Shown: positions 12,975-24,063 of the stretch, piece after piece
Numbering within the stretch: position 1 is the stretch's first letter
How the letters are laid out: each line of letters opens with the position of its first letter
Origin: Hofstenia miamia
Taxonomy: Eukaryota > Xenacoelomorpha > Acoela > Hofsteniidae
Reading direction: 5' to 3'
Length of the DNA stretch: 64,000 bases
Assembly: GCA_900660155.1 (NCBI GenBank)
Contig: CABFPE010000402.1
Location: forward strand, 439,746-503,745
The notes under the pieces: model-generated
What the model saw: only the letters and a program-made list of their open reading frames with translations
Databases searched by the model: none
Told to the model about the DNA's origin: nothing
Translations under genes and position numbers: made by a program

Positions 12975-14075
12975 TTCATTGCATTGAAGCTCAGCACATG
13001 TGTAAATAACTAATCAATTAAATAGTTTATACCATCTTTTTACAAAACATGGAACATTTTTTGTTGGGAAGCATTATTTTTACATCAGAGGATATATATA
13101 ATTTCATTTTGCATTTATAAAAGGGTGAACTTTGTGTAGTTAGCAAAACTATATAATCCATAGCAAAATATATATAATCAATTTCTTTTACTGTTTTTAT
13201 TGTACAAGATTCATTAGCAGCAAGAGATATTTATCTTTTGTCAGTTTATGATGGAAAGCTAAAATAAACCATAAACAAATTATATAATTAATTTTTTTTA
13301 CTGTTTTATTTTATGAAATTCATCAATGGCAAGGAGACGTTTTTTGCAAAAACTTATTTGATAAACAATCATGCTGGAAGAATATATCATTCAATCTGAA
13401 ATCTCTAAGCAAGTCCATTATGTGTAATATACTTGTGATATATATTATACCTGAGTGTTTTTTTAAGGAGACATTTTTTCTAATTTGCAAATGATATATA
13501 AATTCATCTTTGCATTGAAGCTAAGCACATGTGTAAATAAGTAATCAATTAAATAGTTTATATTGTCAAGATAAAAACAAATACATGGAGCATCATGGGA
13601 AGCGTTTTTTCATCAGAGAATATTGAGCATTGAGAGGTGGTTTTTTCAGTGTGGGGCATAATTTCATCTTGAATTTTTGTAGAAGCTAAGCACATGTAAA
13701 CTAGTAATCAATTAAATGATTATACCATTTTTGAGATAAAAAATGCAAATATGGAGCATTGAGGTGTGGTTATTTTTTCAGTTGGTGAGCAAACAATTGA
13801 TTGACAGGCAATTAATCAAGCATGGATTTTTCCAAACAAGTATTATTTGTAATAATATTAGTGAGATAGCATACATTGAGAGGGTATAACAAGTACATGG
13901 ACACAGAGAATGGAACAAACTTCAAACAACAGGCAATCAATCAATCAAATGTGGGATTTCTAAACAAAACATTTAATTTGTAATTTTACTATAATAACTA
14001 TAATAATTATAATAACATATGTGGAGTGAACATAGCAAACATGTGGACACAGAGAATGGAGCAAGTTAACAATAC
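12975..14075 (+). repeat. Cluster of degenerate tandem repeats
   Basis: A block with GAAGCT(C/A)AGCACATGTGTAAATAA and (T)AATCAATTAAAT(A/G) recurs at about 12,976, 13,503 and 13,661. A second unit (ATATAAT-AATTTCTTTTACTGTTTT) recurs at about 13,160 and 13,280. A third (TGGACACAGAGAATGGA preceded by CAGGCAAT-AATCAA) recurs at about 13,800 and 13,930. Spacing is irregular and the copies are diverged. No coding potential was seen. Confidence 0.65.
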
Positions 14076-14744
14076 ATACACCAGCATTTTGTCTAAAGAG
14101 TAAAGTTAATAAAGTACACAAAAATTTTTGAAATTACCAAATATAGAGACTTGGAGTGAGTACCAGAGGGATGCAGAGAATAAATGGGAATTATTACTAC
14201 ATATCAGAGCCTAAAACTTTAATTATTAACATGTACAATATAAATCTCAATATAACTAGGCAGAGGCATTTTACTCTGTCATCAATTAGTGTAGAAGTGC
14301 TGGTTGATGTGAATTATTAATCTTTTCAATATCTAAACAAGAATTTTAACATTATAAACACACATTCATATTAAGTTACCTTTATGTCTGTATGGTAGCA
14401 TTTCTATGCTATTAACAAGATAGTACTTGTTGTCATAGCATGGAAGTGCTATAAGTTTAGATGTTTCCACACTAATTGAATGTATGTGCAATCATATTCC
14501 CGTAATAAGCCTTCTCCCATTAGAATTGATTTGAATAGGTTGAAGTTCATTGTTTGTTTTACTGATTGGTTACACCTTTTGCACTTGCCATATCCAGTAT
14601 TTCATGACTATCTTTCATATATTTGATTGAGTACAGCTTCAGTTTAAGCATGACCACTTGTTCCAACACCCCTCCTGCTAACTTGTCCTTAATTTTCAGA
14701 TACACTTTTTTATTTATATCACTGCATAAAGGTGAAATTGTGCA

Positions 14745-17189
14745 CTAATTAGAAAAATCAAAATGATTCAAAAGTGGGACAAGTTCAGTATAAACATTCT
14801 CCAATTTAATTGTATACAGCAGGGAATCTGTATCTGAATACAATAACATTATATTATTCTTAAAATATGGCTTCATAATTTCATAGTGAAACTTGAACAT
14901 TAATAGCTTTGATAGGTCAAGTAGAGCAGTGCTGATATAGTTGGGCCAGTTCCATACAATATCTTTTTGTCTCAACATGACCTGCACCAAATCCTTGCTA
15001 CCAATATTGTAAGATTTAAATTCTGGCTTCTTTATCAGCTTCTCTGCAGAATCCAAGTCATTTGAACACTTGATGTTTATTTCCTTCTTCAAATTCTCCA
15101 TAAATTTACCAAACACTGCATTTTCCATTAATTTGTAGAACACCTTCTCAAAATCATTATGTTCAGCTTTTTGTTTCTCAGTGTTTAAATTGATATAAGG
15201 CTTTAAAAATGGTGCCTGTTTAAATTCAAAGGCTTTATGAAATTTCATTATTTTCAGCCCATGTTCAACATAAAACTCCAAGATCTCATAGTGAACAATA
15301 TAATCTTCTTTTTTATAAAAAGTTTACACAAGTTTAGGTATAGGTGCTGACTTTATTTTTAATCTATTTTTTATCTCAAGCTGGTAAAGTGAAAGGTGCC
15401 TGTCTTCTATTATGATTTTATGTGGAGCCAGTAGAAAATCAAAGTGCTTGTTGTGTAGATATTCCAGATATTTTAGATCAACTTGTACCAAGTAGCCAGT
15501 TTGTGAATTTTGAGCAATAGATAAAAATTTTTTGATACTAGCTGTAGACCCTGTCAGCATGCTTACAGGTAAGCTAAGGACGTGGTTCCACTATAGAGAG
15601 CATTTGCATCTGTGTACATACCATACATGGTCTCTTTCTTGGGATCATAGCCTTCTACCATTGGATTGTTTGCCTTGAAATACCTATCTGAAAATGTGCT
15701 GCACATTCTGCATCTTATACTGTATAGTATAAAATTCAAGTATTCTTCATTGTGTATTGGGTCAAGCAAAATTCCAGTCAACCCATCCCACCAATGCTAT
15801 AAATCTGGTAGCCCCAATTCATTGAATTTCTCAAAACTGTCAAACCACATATAGGAGAATGTTCCTTAAAAATTGATATATTTCAGCTCTAATATTTTCC
15901 GTGAGGCTTGATAGGCTATCAGCTATGAATTGATAGCTGTCTAAATATCAGAGTTCTTCAAAAATTCATTTAGAGACCCTGTCTTTATCAGTATAACTAT
16001 GTACAGGTACCATTAAACTTAGAGAAAGAAACACCTCAGATGTACATGGGATGCATGACACCTTCTCTCCATCCTTCATTTTTAAACTTTTTAGCAAAAT
16101 ATGCATGTTGTATTTGCTCCTGTTATGCATGAAAATTTGGATGAATTGGGGACTTTGATTTAAATATTGCAATTGTTATGTGCAACACCTCTAATTTTAC
16201 TGGTGAAATGACAGTGATCAATAACTCTGATGTCTATATTTTCAATACATTCTTACAAAATAGATATTGGGTTGCTGTTACCAACATTGTTATTCACTGC
16301 TTAATGGAAACTACTAAATTACAATGATTTTGCTTCAGCTTATACAATTTTTGCCAGCTCACATAAATGATCCTCTTCCATATAATTCTCACCAGATATC
16401 ACTTTGCAGGTTAATAGCTATTCTTCAGTACTACTTGCTACACACACACACCAGATGGAATTTGTTCAACTTCACATAATTGTAGCTAGTAGATGGGTTT
16501 GCCTACATGTTGTGAACCTCTTTCTTGAAATTGCCTCAATGTCTAGGCTCCCCACAATTAACACATAATTCAGAGCAGAATATGATTTAAATTTAATTTT
16601 ATAAGATGGATCTGGAAACATGATGTTTGGTCTGTAAATCTGTTGCATTTATTTTCATGTTTTGCTAAAAAAATTTTTATTCTGAAACCAGACAAACATT
16701 TTGGCCAAAAAATCCAATTTCACAATACTTAAAAAATCACAGACAAATGTTCAAATTTGTAATACCAAGATAATTGCTTTGACCTTCTTCTTCTAATAGT
16801 AATAGATTAACCATTGTTTGATGTGAGCATGGTGACATATACACCAGCACAAGACATTGTTTGTTTATCATGTATACATTGATGTTTATTGAGTTCCATG
16901 CTTCAAAAATGCATATATCATTTAATGATAATGGGAACATTAGACCTTTATACACAAAACACAAGTTGGATTGACTGGTTTTTGGGTTTACTAAGAATTT
17001 GTTTCTTTTTAGATAGCCTGGAAGTGTAATGTAAGACCCTCCATGACTTGGATGATATTTAGACACATTAGACCTGACTCTGTTTATTGATTTTAATATA
17101 AAACCACTCCCATTTGTAGTGTACATACAGATGTAGTTTGCAATGCAACATCTCATGTTGAGAAAAAAACAGGCATTAGATAATAACAC
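14745..17189 (-). pseudogene. Polinton-type protein-primed DNA polymerase B, fossil
   Basis: Minus-strand translations match the protein-primed family B polymerase of Polintons and adintovirus-like elements. The C-proximal part has the catalytic YSDTDSLLY motif (YxDTDS) after KLLMFKFHYEIMKPY, with FYKLMENAVFGKFMEN further upstream. The middle has the GYDP...MY-DANALY region, and the N-proximal part has SKYHPSHGGSYITLP. The enzyme would replicate the element's DNA from a protein primer. The gene is clearly broken, with multiple interruptions, and is treated here as a fossil. Identification rests on these motifs and their order along about 2.4 kb. Confidence 0.85.
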
Positions 17190-18510
17190 ATGTATGTTTA
17201 AATAACTCTTTAAACAAGATTACATTTAACTAATAGAACTTTAACACATTGTGTATTGTTCACCCAAAAACAGGGATTAGTTAAAAACACATGTATATTT
17301 TAATCAAAATAACTCTCCTTGTAAAAGCAGAAATTACATTTTTTTAATAAAACACTCTATTGAGTAATGTTTAAATTATGCAAAGAGAGAGAGAGAGAGC
17401 AACTTTGTAACATGCTAATTTTTTAACTAGTGTATATCATTTAGAGGAAATATAGCTGTGAATGAGTGGATAAAAGTTCATTTTTACACATACACACAAT
17501 GTCTCTATAATAAGTGAGAGAATAAAAGTGCAAGAAAATCGATTATTTTAATTCCAACTTTTTTTAATTAAACCTGAAAAAATTGAACATATACTCTTGG
17601 GTAATTTTCAAAGTTTGTTTTCACTGTTGTAATAAAGCAAGTTGTTTTCTTAAAATTTATAACACAGCTTTTTTTTAAAACCTTTTTAGTTTAAACAGTA
17701 AACCTCTAATTGTTTTTTCCAATGATATGAAAATCAGACATGTGTTTTATTAATTTTTAAAAAATGATTGGTGAATCACACCATTTAAAATAATTGTGTT
17801 TTCCATGCTTTTGAATTTAAAAAAACATTGACAAGAGTACTGGATTATTTAAACATAAGAAAACCTATATTGTGTTTTAAAAAACACAAAGGATGCCAAA
17901 TGCAATTTTCAAAATAAGAAAAGCATGCTATTTCATGTACTCATGTGGCATTGTTGTTGCTGTTGTTTGTAGAAGCATCATTAGCAACCAAGCTAGTGGG
18001 TTCTGATGATGTAGTGGCTTGATCATTACCACAGCCAATTTGTGAATTTTGCTGCTCACATTCTAACATCATTTTGTCAACCTGGTCTTTAAAATTTTGG
18101 GACCATTCTTCAAAATCAATCATCAGAGAATTTGATTGTTCAATGTTATATGGTAGGTCAAAACTAAAAGCATTTGTTTAGAAACAGGAAAAACAATAAA
18201 TGAATGTACAAATAATTGTATTAAGTAAAAACAAAAAGTATAAAAACTAAATATATTGACTTACATTGCTTCATTAAATGACGCATCTAGGGGGTCTTTA
18301 TACAAGTTTTCCTCTATAATTTGGGAGAACTGAGAATTCCAACCTGAGAGGAAATCAGAAACGTTGGTGAAAGAAATTTCAAAGTAAATGCAAATGTTGA
18401 AATAAAACAAGTGTGATGAAATGAGAACTAAATTAAAAGTGAAAAAAAGATTTTAAAAAAATTTTATGTGATAAATAATAGGTTCTGGTTGGTTGAGAAA
18501 TCAAATCACT

Positions 18511-18603
18511 TAGCCAATTAGTAACACTTAGATAAAATCAATTAGGGAAAAATTTTGTGCTATAGCCAATTAGTAACACCTGAGTAATTTCAATTAGGGA
18601 AAG
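18511..18603 (+). repeat. Two-unit 52-bp tandem repeat
   Basis: TAGCCAATTAGTAACAC begins at 18,511 and again at 18,563. Each is followed by a diverged stretch ending CAATTAGGGAAA. Confidence 0.75.
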
Positions 18604-19292
18604 CTTTTACTCTCAAATAGTCTGTGCTAATTACCTTGGAAACATTTTAACACAGGGGTTTTTTTTAATTTAGAATGTCTCAGTAATTAGTACATCCAAG
18701 CAAAAACATTCCTAGTTTGAAGTGTTTTGTTAAAATTCGACTAATTGAATTCCAGGCAAAATTTTGCAAGATCCTGGATGGAACATGCACTAAAAATTTG
18801 AATTCTAACATGACGGGAATTTGTCTCCTTTGTCGGAGTCATGTAAACAAACAAATTAAATTTTTTTGAATATAAAGTCTGCATTACTACTAGGTTGTCC
18901 CAAAAGTTCGTAAACACTTGAAAAAATTAAATCTTGTGACACTATAAATTTTGTAGACATTTTTAAAACTATCATTCACAAATTTTTGGAAATGATGGAA
19001 GCCTACACAGTTTTCGAATCTAGCCTTGTCAGCACTCTACATAAATTGGCAGTGATGGAACACCAGATGTGTGCATTGAAAAAAATTGATAAGCTCATAA
19101 ATTATGAGGACATACCACTCTTGAACAAAAAAATTTTGCCTGTTTGATTTCACCCTTCAGAAGGACAATGTAGTTGCGATGTATGTTTTGGAATTGATGA
19201 CAATTGTATAATTGATACGTCAAAGTTAGAAAGGGTATGTGGTGAAAATCTCCCATATACATTCAAAGCCAATGTACTACACTTAATAAGAA

Positions 19293-19319
19293 ATTCTATT
19301 CTATTCTATTCTATTCTAT
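19293..19319 (+). repeat. (ATTCT)n microsatellite
   Basis: About five ATTCT units. Short tails of this kind also end CR1/L2-type LINEs, but no LINE sequence was recognised immediately upstream. Confidence 0.8.
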
Positions 19320-19545
19320 ATGGGAAATATTAAAAGCAAACATTGATAAACTGTACAAAGATGGGCTTACAATAGACTGAAATTTTTATGTTGTTTGAAG
19401 TTGGTGATAAAGACAAAAGTGTAAGACTCTCTTTTAATCACAGGAACTATTTAGAATATTGTATAGTAGATAATCTATAAATAAATAAATGTAGCTATTT
19501 GTGTATTTATGTTTTTTATATCCCATACATACATGTATGTATACA

Positions 19546-19620
19546 TAAGATAAGATAAGATAAGATAATCTATATTCATTTGAATTTTTTTACAATATTT
19601 TACTGATATTTCAAATGAAT
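19546..19620 (-). other. LINE-C 3' stem-loop and pentamer tail
   Basis: ATTCATTTGAA (19,574-19,584) and TTCAAATGAAT (19,610-19,620) form a perfect 11-bp stem. On the element's strand the loop begins with ATCAGT, and the stem is followed by ATAGA and a TTATC repeat tail. The same arrangement with different stem bases ends LINE-A and LINE-B. Confidence 0.8.
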
Positions 19621-19720
19621 AGCGTCATTAACTACTATGTACAAAAAAAATGAATAATAACAAAAATGAAATAAATAAAACACCGACTGACTAAAAAATA
19701 CACTGACTACGGATAGCTTA

Positions 19721-21709
19721 CTAATTTCGATTTATTGTATAATCGTTATTATAAAATTTAAATCCTATCCATGATCTACCTGATATAAACTTTTGTTTGA
19801 GAAATAATAATTTTAATTCTTTTTTGAATTTTTTAAGGTTGTCTATTATTTTCATTTCTTTTGGCAATATATTCCAGTTATAAATTGCAGTATTAATAAA
19901 GGATTGACTCATGATATTTTTATTAAATTTAACACGTGAGTAGTTTTTTGTTCGTTTATTTTGCTTCAGACAATCTGTCGAAAATGAGAATGATATCTCG
20001 TTGTAGGGTGGTATTTTCTTTATGAATTTGAAGAAATAAATAATAATATTGTAAATAATTAACTCTTGTGGAAAAAGAATAGATTTAGAAATATATTCTT
20101 TTGTTTTAGAAGAGTTTTTATTACAAACATTTAATGCCCATTTTAGTTGAACTCGAAGCTTTTTTAACATTTGGCTGTGTACATTAGTATATAAGATATT
20201 AGCATAGTTTAAATTACTCATAACAAATGCATGAAACATTTGAATTACTGCAATTGGGGGTAACTGTTGGGAAACATGGGATATCTTTCTAATACCTATA
20301 GCCATTTTTTTAATAATAGTATTTATTTGCGACGTGAAATTAAGATTTGAATCTATTATTACTCCTAGATATTTAAACTTATTAACAGGTATAACAGATG
20401 AATTATTGAAATTAATTGAATAGTCGGAGATGTCCGTTTTTTTTCTAAAAGGTTGAATTATGCAAAATTCAGTTTTTTTCGTATTAATACGCAATCTATG
20501 CATGTTAAAATAGTTGCTCAATTTTATACAATTCGATTCAATAACTTTTACAGCTTTATCTAAGGATTTATTTCCACAGTAAATAGATGTATCATCGGCG
20601 TATTGTGTTATTTCACAGTCCGTAATTTCCCTCATGTCATTCACATAAATATTAAATAGCAGGGGACCTAGTATGGTTCCTTGAGGTACACCATTATTGA
20701 CAGACAACCAATTTGAAAAAGTATCATTTAATTTAACTCGCTGAAGTCTATTACTTAAGTAATTAGATATAAGGTGAGCACTGTTAAGAGAAAAACCAAT
20801 ATTTTTTAATTTTCTTATTAATATATCATGATTAATAGAATCGAATGCTTTTGAGAGGTCAAGACAGGCAATAGCAACAAATTTATTAGAGTCTAATAGT
20901 GCTCTCCATTTTTCTGTCGTTTGTATAAGTGCGTCTGATGTTGAATAATTTTTTCTGAAACCAAATTGTGATTTGGAACATAGTTTATGATGATTTAAAT
21001 GAAGTGTAATTTGTTCATGTAATAATCTTTCAAATATTTTACTGATTGGTGATGTAATAGATATAGGTCGATAGTTTTTGGGACATTTTGGGTCGTCTTT
21101 TTTGTAAATTGGAGTAATATGAGCCTGTTTCAAGAAATCGAGAAAAATATTCCATTTTAAGCATTCATTAAAGATATAATTTAAAGGTTCGGCAATATAT
21201 TTCGCATTGTTTTTTAGTAACCATATTGGAATTTTTGAGGGGCCGCTTGACTTGTTTGATTTTAGTTTCTTGATTGCTTTAATTACTTCAAAACTTGTTA
21301 TAAAGCGAAAACCAAATTCAGGGATGTGCCTATTAGGAATTATTTCCTGGAATTTTGTTTGAGGACCGTCGTAATTACCTAGGTTTGCAAATGTTTGATT
21401 TAAAATATTGGAAATTTCAAAATCAGAGACGTATTGATTTCCATCGGGGTCTACAATTTTTTCTATGGGAGAAGATTTTGATTTGGTACAATTCGAGATT
21501 TCGTTAATCAATCTCCATTTACTCTTTTGGTTCGGTAATTTTCTATATTCATTTTTAATATACTCATTGTAAGCTTTACGATTTTCTATATTAGAAATAT
21601 TTCTAGCTTTTTTGTATAATGCATAACTTTCAGGAGTACGGGCGTTAGAAAAAAATTTAAAAGCGTCATTTTTTTTGTTATTAATTGTTTGCAGAAATCG
21701 GAAATCCAA
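19721..21709 (-). CDS. LINE-C ORF2, reverse transcriptase part
   Basis: An open frame of 662 codons. It contains the reverse transcriptase blocks of non-LTR elements: YRPISITSPISKIFERLL, QFGFRKNYST, CLDLSKAFDSINHD, NGVPQGTILGPLLFN, the catalytic YADD within ITQYADDT, and KFKYLGVIID. The C-terminus ends with WIGFKFYNNDYTINRN, a signature shared with LINE-A and LINE-B. The enzyme would copy the element's RNA at a nicked target. Upstream, the endonuclease portion is in another frame because of a frameshift near 21,72x, so this copy is probably inactive although the polymerase part is intact. Confidence 0.9.
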   Translation of the reverse strand: MDFRFLQTINNKKNDAFKFFSNARTPESYALYKKARNISNIENRKAYNEYIKNEYRKLPNQKSKWRLINEISNCTKSKSSPIEKIVDPDGNQYVSDFEISNILNQTFANLGNYDGPQTKFQEIIPNRHIPEFGFRFITSFEVIKAIKKLKSNKSSGPSKIPIWLLKNNAKYIAEPLNYIFNECLKWNIFLDFLKQAHITPIYKKDDPKCPKNYRPISITSPISKIFERLLHEQITLHLNHHKLCSKSQFGFRKNYSTSDALIQTTEKWRALLDSNKFVAIACLDLSKAFDSINHDILIRKLKNIGFSLNSAHLISNYLSNRLQRVKLNDTFSNWLSVNNGVPQGTILGPLLFNIYVNDMREITDCEITQYADDTSIYCGNKSLDKAVKVIESNCIKLSNYFNMHRLRINTKKTEFCIIQPFRKKTDISDYSINFNNSSVIPVNKFKYLGVIIDSNLNFTSQINTIIKKMAIGIRKISHVSQQLPPIAVIQMFHAFVMSNLNYANILYTNVHSQMLKKLRVQLKWALNVCNKNSSKTKEYISKSILFPQELIIYNIIIYFFKFIKKIPPYNEISFSFSTDCLKQNKRTKNYSRVKFNKNIMSQSFINTAIYNWNILPKEMKIIDNLKKFKKELKLLFLKQKFISGRSWIGFKFYNNDYTINRN

Positions 21710-21722
21710 GGCTTGTCATTCT

Positions 21723-22719
21723 TTATGTTTTTGCGAGAATGATTAGTAACAAGGATTTTTTTTCAGGACAATATTCATCTAAATAGGATTCAAGAATATC
21801 AAGAAAGCTTTTGATCATGTTGCTAGGATCAACCGCAACGTATACAGAAGACCAAGTTTCACGTGAAAGAGCATTTTTCAGGTTATCTATATTATCAGAC
21901 GATTTTTCGCGAATAGTGATCCATTTTTTGGATATTTCAGAGCGTATTTTAGCTTTAGGGAAACTGGCTGATATTATACAGTGATCAGAGAATGGACATT
22001 CAGAGGAGTAGTATAAGAAATCAAGATTATTTTCGGGCAGTGCAATATAGTCAATCAAAGTTGCACTATTGGCTGCGATTCTTGTAGGAATGAAGGCATT
22101 TGCCGTTTTTAAATTAAAAGTATTAAAAAAGAGATTAATCGTTTTATTATCACGTTTATTTAAGTAATTTAGGTTCCAATCACCCATTAATATTAAATCT
22201 TTATTTTCTGAGTAGGCCAGTGAAATTTCATTCTCAAGTTGTTCAAAAAATTCATTAGTATTACATTTATTTGGACAGTATGAAACATTAATTAATTGCT
22301 TTTTAAAAGGTGAATTTTTGATAGGGTTATCAATTTCAACCCAAAGGCTTTCGAATTTTTCTGAGCTTACTATATCATTCCGTTGCTTTGGATGAAATGA
22401 TTTCGGAACTAGAAGGAGTACCCCGCCCCCCCTTGCTTTTACCGAGTATATTACAATGAGTTCTATCTTTTCTGAATAATTTATATTGATTATTGTTATC
22501 TGACCAGACAATGTCAAGGTCATTACAGTTAAACCATGTCTCAGTAATTGCTAGCACTATATTTCCATAAAAATTGCTAATAAGTGACTTGCAATCGCAA
22601 TTTTTATTAGATAAATTCTGGGCACTTAAATAAACGTAATTAATCATATCTTTCTTAGATGAAACATTTTTTAAATGTTTCATAATTGAGCAAAGGACCA
22701 GGATTTGCTTCGATTCCAT
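21723..22719 (-). pseudogene. LINE-C ORF2, APE-type endonuclease part
   Basis: Spread over two minus-strand frames (22,375-22,719 and 21,723-22,523), so at least one frameshift lies in the overlap. Endonuclease landmarks in order are YLSAQNLS, the catalytic ITETWF, RKDR, GGVLLLVP, ESLWVEI, YCPNK, the GDWN block, LIDYIALPENN, and the terminal SDH motif in FSDHCII. This domain nicks the target DNA to prime reverse transcription. It follows the 2A-like leader and precedes the reverse transcriptase. Confidence 0.85.
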
Positions 22720-22897
22720 GTTTAAGTAATAATAAAAATTTTAAAACCAAAATTGCCAAAAGCTCTTTGAAGGGATTTTTTCTAGGTATATCTGTTATTG
22801 GAAAAATGCTGATAAAAGTTGCAAACTTAGATTTTAAGAAAAATTTGTGTTGGTGAACTACCCGTAGTCTTAGCATTACAAAGATAAATAAATCCAT
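22694..22897 (-). other. LINE-C ORF2 leader ending in a 2A-like motif
   Basis: ORF2 opens with ATG at 22,897, five bases after the ORF1 stop (22,903-22,905). The first 68 residues include a strongly hydrophobic run (LLAILVLKFLLLL) and end in HGIEANPGP (22,694-22,717). The canonical 2A motif, D-x-E-x-N-P-G-P, makes ribosomes skip the Gly-Pro bond. Here Gly stands where Asp is expected. 2A-like sequences at this position are known from non-LTR retrotransposons. Activity cannot be judged from sequence. Confidence 0.75.
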
Positions 22898-22902
22898 ACC
22901 GT

Positions 22903-24063
22903 TTAGTAAAAAGTTAATAAGCGTCGGAGCTTTAGTACCTCGGAAGGTGAGAAATGATTAGGCGGTGTAGTTGAAAGGACTTCGGCGTACGTTTGCGGGT
23001 GCGGGGCGTAGCGTCCTTGATTAATCGTTGCTGGTGAGTACAAGGTACGTGATTGCCTGTGATGTTGCGGTGGCATACGTGTATTCGCTGGTCGATATGA
23101 TTGATAAGAATTAAGTGACTTTGGCGGCAAAATTGAGCGGCCGTAGATGAAAGGATGCTTTGCATTTGCAAAATAGCTTTTAATGCATCGTGCTAATATA
23201 GCATATCCAGATTCAGAGAAATGAATTCCTCCTCGTGTAAATAGATCTGCATCGACATATGCACCCTTGTAAAAATAACGGTTATTTTCGAAGATCTTGT
23301 ATTGCAATTGTTTTGCATTTTGATGTAATAATACATTGACTTCCGATGACATTTTATTAAACGTTTTAATATATGGAAATGGTGCGAGTTCGCCCAATGT
23401 AATTTCTGCGTTTCAAAAGGAATGTCGTGTGGCAGTAATCAATTTTTCGAAAAGTGGTGTAAAATTCTTGTTTGATTGCATGACGTCGTTTCTTCCAGCA
23501 GTGATCACCACCTTCTTTGTACTGTTCCTTTGTGGGTATTGATAAATTATGCTTGAAATTTCCTCGATTGTAGCTCCAGGATATGAATGAATCGTGACAT
23601 CGTGATCTTTTACAAGTTTATTCGCTCTCAAATTGCGATACATTGATGTTCCAATTATCAATGTATCCGAAGTTTCTTTGATATGTTTGACTTTTCGTTG
23701 GTTTGTTTCACTTTTTTCTGGAGCATTAGTTTCAGAAACATTGTCACTGTTCATGCATTTAGTGTTTGATGTTTCTAGTGGTGAACGTGTTTCTTCTGAA
23801 GGGGATGGCGATTCTTTAATATTTGAGATTTTCCAAAGTACGTAGTGTAGTTTGAGTAGTTCATCCCTTGATAATGAGGCAAAAGGTGCAGCTAACTTAG
23901 CGGCGGTGATGCGTTTTTGCGAATCGAAATCTCCAATAAACTGAGAACTGTTAATTGTATCGAGTAGAGCGCGCTCGCTAGACCCGACTATCTCAGAGAG
24001 AAGCATGATTGGTTGTGAAAGCATGATTAAATAATAATAACAACATACAAGAAATACTAACAT
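22903..24063 (-). pseudogene. LINE-C ORF1, SGNH/GDSL esterase type
   Basis: Two minus-strand frames (23,413-24,063 and 22,903-23,397) together cover an ORF1 of the esterase type known from CR1 and related LINEs, with one frameshift near 23,40x. The first frame shows block I (IIGTSMYRNLRA), HSYPGATIEEI and the block with TAGRNDV. The second shows the catalytic Asp-His end (ADLFTRGGIHFSESGYAIL), followed by a Pro/Gln/Arg-rich tail. An internal ATG (MLSQPIMLL) is a likelier start than the first residue of the frame. The protein would act with ORF2 in the retrotransposition RNP. Confidence 0.8.

Larger units (their letters stand above)
11437..14744. other. Non-coding Polinton interior
   Basis: No gene recognised. 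It contains the gap duplication (12,064-12,436) and the degenerate repeats at 12,975-14,075. A 71-codon open frame at 12,625-12,840 has no recognisable domain. Confidence 0.5.
17190..19545. other. Polinton interior with small open stretches and repeats
   Basis: A 60-codon minus-strand frame at 17,941-18,123 (rich in Gln, Asn, Ser, Thr; begins MIDFEEWSQNF) is not recognised. Upstream of it, 18,266-18,343 is another short open stretch bounded by splice-like dinucleotides. Their relation to the Polinton is unknown. A mariner-like terminus (TAGGTTGTCCCAAAAGTTCG, 18,892-18,911) has no visible partner. From 18,993 there is a 50-codon plus-strand frame of unknown nature. Confidence 0.4.
19546..24063 (-). 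mobile_element. LINE-C, nearly full-length CR1/L2-type LINE
   Basis: A two-ORF non-LTR retrotransposon on the minus strand. From 5' to 3' it has an esterase-type ORF1 (about 24,063-22,903), ORF2 with a 2A-like leader, APE endonuclease and a long uninterrupted reverse transcriptase, then a 3' UTR ending in a stem-loop and a (GATAA)n/(TTATC)n tail at 19,546-19,569. It is the best preserved LINE in the window, with about four frame disruptions in total. It sits inside the Polinton span, so it inserted later. Its 5' end beyond the start of ORF1 and its target duplication were not defined. Confidence 0.9.

Noticed and set aside
18511-18603. Spaced repeats as a CRISPR-like array
   Set aside because: Only two diverged units, in an animal genome; it is a small tandem repeat.
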